Source of the DNA: Devosia sp.
GTDB lineage: Bacteria; Pseudomonadota; Alphaproteobacteria; Rhizobiales; Devosiaceae
Assembly: GCA_028290245.1 (NCBI GenBank)
Contig: JAQGKG010000328.1
Coordinates: forward strand, 1-8,650
Reading direction: 5' to 3'
Length of the DNA stretch: 8,650 nt
Under the pieces are notes generated by a model. The model was not told where the DNA came from. It saw only the letters and a list, made by a program, of their open reading frames with translations, and did not search any database. Position numbers and translations under genes: made by a program. This document shows positions 6,841-8,650 of this stretch, piece after piece. Position 1 is the stretch's first letter. Each line of letters starts with the position of its first letter.

Positions 6841-6864
6841 GAGGGAGCGGTTGCCCGCCCCCTC
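6841..6864 (-). other. intercistronic hairpin with a GNRA tetraloop between binding protein and permease
   Basis: Eleven bases after the binding-protein stop, the transcript can fold GAGGGGGCGG against CCGCTCCCTC: ten base pairs including one G-U, closed by a GCAA (GNRA-class) loop at 6854-6851. No U-tract follows, so it is unlikely to terminate transcription outright. Hairpins in this position are known to protect upstream mRNA and give an excess of binding protein over permease, as at malE-malF; that role is inferred here. Confidence 0.6.
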
Positions 6865-6875
6865 GATGGTTGGGC

Positions 6876-7787
6876 TTAGCTCAGGAAGCCGCCCTTTGTC
6901 AGGTAGTCGGTCGCGACGGCTGCGGCGGCTTCGCCACCGACCTGGACGCGGCCGTTGAGGTCCTGCAGGACTTCGAGGGTCAGGCCTTCGAACACGGGCT
7001 TGAGCAGCTCTTCGATCTGCGGGTACTCGGTCAGCACTTCCTGGCGGATGATCGGGGCGGGCTGGTAAACCGGCTGCACGCCCTTGTCGTCTTCAAGTAC
7101 CTTGAGGCCCGATGGAGCAATGCCACCGTCGGTGCCATAGACCATGGCGGCGTTGACGCCGTTGGTCTGCTGGGCAGCGGCGGCAATGGTCGCAGCCGTG
7201 TCACCACCCGAGAGGGTGACGAGCTGATCAGGGGTCAGGGTGAAGCCGTAAACTTCCTGAAACTTGGGCAGTGCGGCTGGCGAGTTCACGAACTCGGCGG
7301 AGGCCGCGAGCTTGACCTCACCACCGCCGGCAACCCAGGCGCCGAATTCGGTAAAGGTATTGAGCTTGTTGGCTTCGGCAACGTCGTTGCGGATCGCGAC
7401 GGCCCAGGTGTTGTTGGCAGGGGACGGGGTCAGCCAGACGATCTTGTTGGCATCGAAGTCGAGCTTGGCCGCTTCGGTATAGGCCGACTCAGCGTTGTTC
7501 CACAGCGGGTCATCGGCCTTTTCGAAGAAGAAGGCGGCATTGCCGGTGTACTCGGGATAGATGTCGATTTCGCCGGCGGTGATGGCCTCGCGGACGATCG
7601 GCGTGCCGCCAAGCTGGATACGGTCAGTGACCGGGATGTCGTTGTCTTCGAGGACCTGCTTGATGATGTTGCCCAATACGCCACCCTCGGTGTCGATCTT
7701 AGAGGAAACAACGACCTGGGCCTGAGCCGCAGATACCGAAATAGCGAGCGCAGCGACGGCGCTCAGAAGCTTTGTAGTGAGGCGCAT
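6876..7787 (-). CDS. osmF: OsmF/YehZ-type quaternary-amine (betaine) ABC transporter, periplasmic binding protein
   Basis: This is a 303-residue secreted binding protein, close to the length of E. coli OsmF (YehZ). Residues 1-23 form a Sec signal peptide: basic RLTTK, a hydrophobic stretch, and AQA before the probable cleavage. The mature part aligns from memory with OsmF almost throughout: SSKIDTEGGVLGNII at 29-42, DIYPEYTGNAAFFF at 75-88, WLTPSPANNTWAVA at 118-131, KLAASAEF at 159-166 and GVNAAMVYGTDGG at 210-222. The family binds quaternary ammonium compounds such as glycine betaine in an aromatic pocket; E. coli OsmF is reported to bind glycine betaine only weakly. Here the gene sits among degradative enzymes, so I infer a nutrient ligand, perhaps a histidine betaine such as ergothioneine. 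ATG 7787 was chosen over GTG 7817 for its ribosome-binding site and signal peptide. Family very sure, ligand inferred. Confidence 0.93.
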   Translation of the reverse strand: MRLTTKLLSAVAALAISVSAAQAQVVVSSKIDTEGGVLGNIIKQVLEDNDIPVTDRIQLGGTPIVREAITAGEIDIYPEYTGNAAFFFEKADDPLWNNAESAYTEAAKLDFDANKIVWLTPSPANNTWAVAIRNDVAEANKLNTFTEFGAWVAGGGEVKLAASAEFVNSPAALPKFQEVYGFTLTPDQLVTLSGGDTAATIAAAAQQTNGVNAAMVYGTDGGIAPSGLKVLEDDKGVQPVYQPAPIIRQEVLTEYPQIEELLKPVFEGLTLEVLQDLNGRVQVGGEAAAAVATDYLTKGGFLS

Positions 7788-7793
7788 TGGTTT

Positions 7794-7797
7794 CTCC
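7794..7797 (-). promoter_or_regulatory. Shine-Dalgarno site that fixes the binding-protein start
   Basis: GGAG lies six bases before ATG 7787-7785, inside the second of two tandem CGGAGAAA copies. This supports ATG 7787 over the in-frame GTG at 7817, which would put ten hydrophilic residues ahead of an otherwise canonical signal peptide. Confidence 0.7.
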
Positions 7798-7862
7798 GTT
7801 TTCTCCGAGTGTTCCACTGCTCGTGGTTCCCGGCTGTCCCTAACCTAACCTGTTGGTAGAAT

Positions 7863-7878
7863 TGAGCGAGGCCGCTCA
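7863..7878 (-). other. short stem-loop just after the lyase stop codon
   Basis: A 6-bp perfect stem (TGAGCG / CGCTCA) with a 4-nt loop begins three bases after the lyase stop. The following bases, ATTCTACC, do not form a T-tract, so this is at most a weak terminator. It could instead protect the 3' end of the lyase message or partly separate lyase and transporter expression. Confidence 0.3.
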
Positions 7879-7880
7879 TG

Positions 7881-8650
7881 CTAGGCCATAGGGCCTAACG
7901 CGAAAAACTCGTCCAACTCCATAATAGTCGAGTGAGAAATTAATTCGTTCATCAGTTCCTCTGATGCGAGAGCGTCTTCCACGGCCTCGACCTCAGCCGA
8001 TAGCGGGCGGTCCTGACGGTACGTGTCAGCATGGCGCCGCACCAGTGCATAAATGATCCCCGGAACGTTGCCGGGGGTATCGCCTGAAATGTCCATCGCC
8101 TGTGCCGCCAGCATGGCTTCGAGGGCTGCAAGACGACGGAGGGCTAAAACTTGACGCTCGAGCCTCTCGACCACCAGCGGCAGGAACGTAGCCTCATCCT
8201 CGAGGCCGCCGGCGACGACCATGGAGTTAGCCGAGATGGGATTGGTCATGGTGAGCACGCGGGCGAACAGTTCGCCGGCTAGCTTGATGACGGGACCGAA
8301 GCCGGTAGCGATCTCGCCCGGGGCGACGAGATTGACCGGCAGGCCGCGGCGCTGACCGTTGCCGAGCAGCACGCAGCGGTTGAACGAGTTGCGCGCGACA
8401 TGGGCGAGGCCGAGCTGGGCGGTTTGCAGGAAGACGGTGACGTCGAGCGGCAATGAGCCACCCGACGTCAGGACCTGTCCGCCTGCGACTACAGGGTTGT
8501 CGTCGGTCCGCCCGGTGGCGGCCAACAAGATCTTGCCCGCAACAACCAGCGTTTCAAAGCCGGTGGCAAACACCTGGCTCATCATGCGCAGGCTCAGCGG
8601 GTCCTGGATGTGGGTGGCGTCGGGCCAGTCCCAGCCCATGGCGTTGAAGT
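7881..8650 (-). CDS. HAL/aromatic ammonia-lyase family protein, C-terminal half (ergothionase-like candidate), partial
   Basis: The reading frame is open to the right edge, so the N-terminal half, including the site of the Ala-Ser-Gly triad that forms the MIO cofactor, lies outside; 255 residues are visible. Family membership rests on IQDPLSLR followed by SQV, then TDDNPVV, LTSGG and a late GLEDEAT, matching in order QDPYSLR..PQV, SDNPLV, ISGGNFH and the QED motif of histidine ammonia-lyase. Several catalytic positions differ from HutH: the essential Tyr of QDxYS is Leu (codon 8597-8595), GGNFH is GGSLP, and the QED region is rewritten although an Glu-Asp pair remains. It is therefore probably not a histidine ammonia-lyase. 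From the neighbours (betaine transporter, urocanase-like enzyme, carbamoylase) I infer elimination of trimethylamine from ergothioneine or a relative, giving a thiourocanate. Stop codon TAG at 7883-7881. Family sure; substrate moderately sure. Confidence 0.85.
   Translation of the reverse strand, partial: FNAMGWDWPDATHIQDPLSLRMMSQVFATGFETLVVAGKILLAATGRTDDNPVVAGGQVLTSGGSLPLDVTVFLQTAQLGLAHVARNSFNRCVLLGNGQRRGLPVNLVAPGEIATGFGPVIKLAGELFARVLTMTNPISANSMVVAGGLEDEATFLPLVVERLERQVLALRRLAALEAMLAAQAMDISGDTPGNVPGIIYALVRRHADTYRQDRPLSAEVEAVEDALASEELMNELISHSTIMELDEFFALGPMA

Larger units (their letters stand above)
7788..7880 (-). other. 93-bp intergenic gap between lyase and binding-protein genes
   Basis: This is one of the two large gaps in the cluster. 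On the minus strand it holds the stem-loop at 7878-7863, a tandem GGTTAGGTTAGGG stretch around 7850-7838 and two copies of CGGAGAAA just before the binding-protein start. I see no convincing -35/-10 pair. It may hold a weak internal promoter or simply be transcribed through from the lyase gene. Confidence 0.4.

Noticed and set aside
7788..7817. GTG at 7817 as the binding-protein start
   Set aside because: It adds ten charged residues before the signal peptide and overlaps the ribosome-binding site of the better-placed ATG at 7787.
7838..7850. GGTTAGGTTAGGG as a telomere-like or regulatory repeat
   Set aside because: Only two units, with no related copies elsewhere in the window; too short to support.

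Overview
The window is one tightly packed minus-strand gene cluster of a GC-rich bacterium. The G/C-heavy third positions, the ATGA-type gene overlaps and a palindromic intergenic repeat (arms CCTCCCCCTT / AAGGGGGAGG) suggest an alphaproteobacterium, possibly Hyphomicrobiales such as Devosia. That placement is inference; there is no rRNA or other taxonomic marker. No tRNA, CRISPR array, transposase or phage gene is visible.

Layout in transcription order (right to left): C-terminal half of a histidine/aromatic ammonia-lyase family protein (8650-7881, cut by the window edge); a 93-bp gap; a complete OsmF/YehZ-type quaternary-amine ABC transporter (binding protein 7787-6876, permease 6809-5616, ATPase 5619-4684, permease 4687-3935) in the gene order of E. 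coli yehZYXW; a 128-bp duplicated junction carrying the palindromic repeat; an M20-family N-carbamoyl-amino-acid amidohydrolase (3810-2557); a DUF917 / S-methyl-thiohydantoin-desulfurase-like protein (2557-1457); and a urocanase-like protein (1445 to the left edge, cut at its C-terminus).

Best reading: a catabolic locus for a histidine-derived betaine carrying sulfur at imidazole C2, i.e. ergothioneine or S-methyl-ergothioneine, rather than ordinary histidine utilisation. The proposed order is betaine uptake, elimination of trimethylamine by the lyase, hydration by the urocanase-like enzyme, ring-sulfur removal by the DUF917 protein, ring opening by a hydantoinase not seen here, then N-carbamoyl-glutamate hydrolysis to glutamate by the M20 enzyme. 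Both hut-like enzymes depart from true HutH/HutU at catalytic positions: Tyr to Leu in the lyase QDxYS motif, and the urocanase signature Cys replaced by Ala408. No HutI or formiminoglutamate hydrolase is present in the window. Ergothioneine catabolism by HAL- and urocanase-related enzymes has been reported; the linkage here to an OsmF-type transporter and the duplicated coupling junction look like the most novel points. Function is inferred from sequence and context only.
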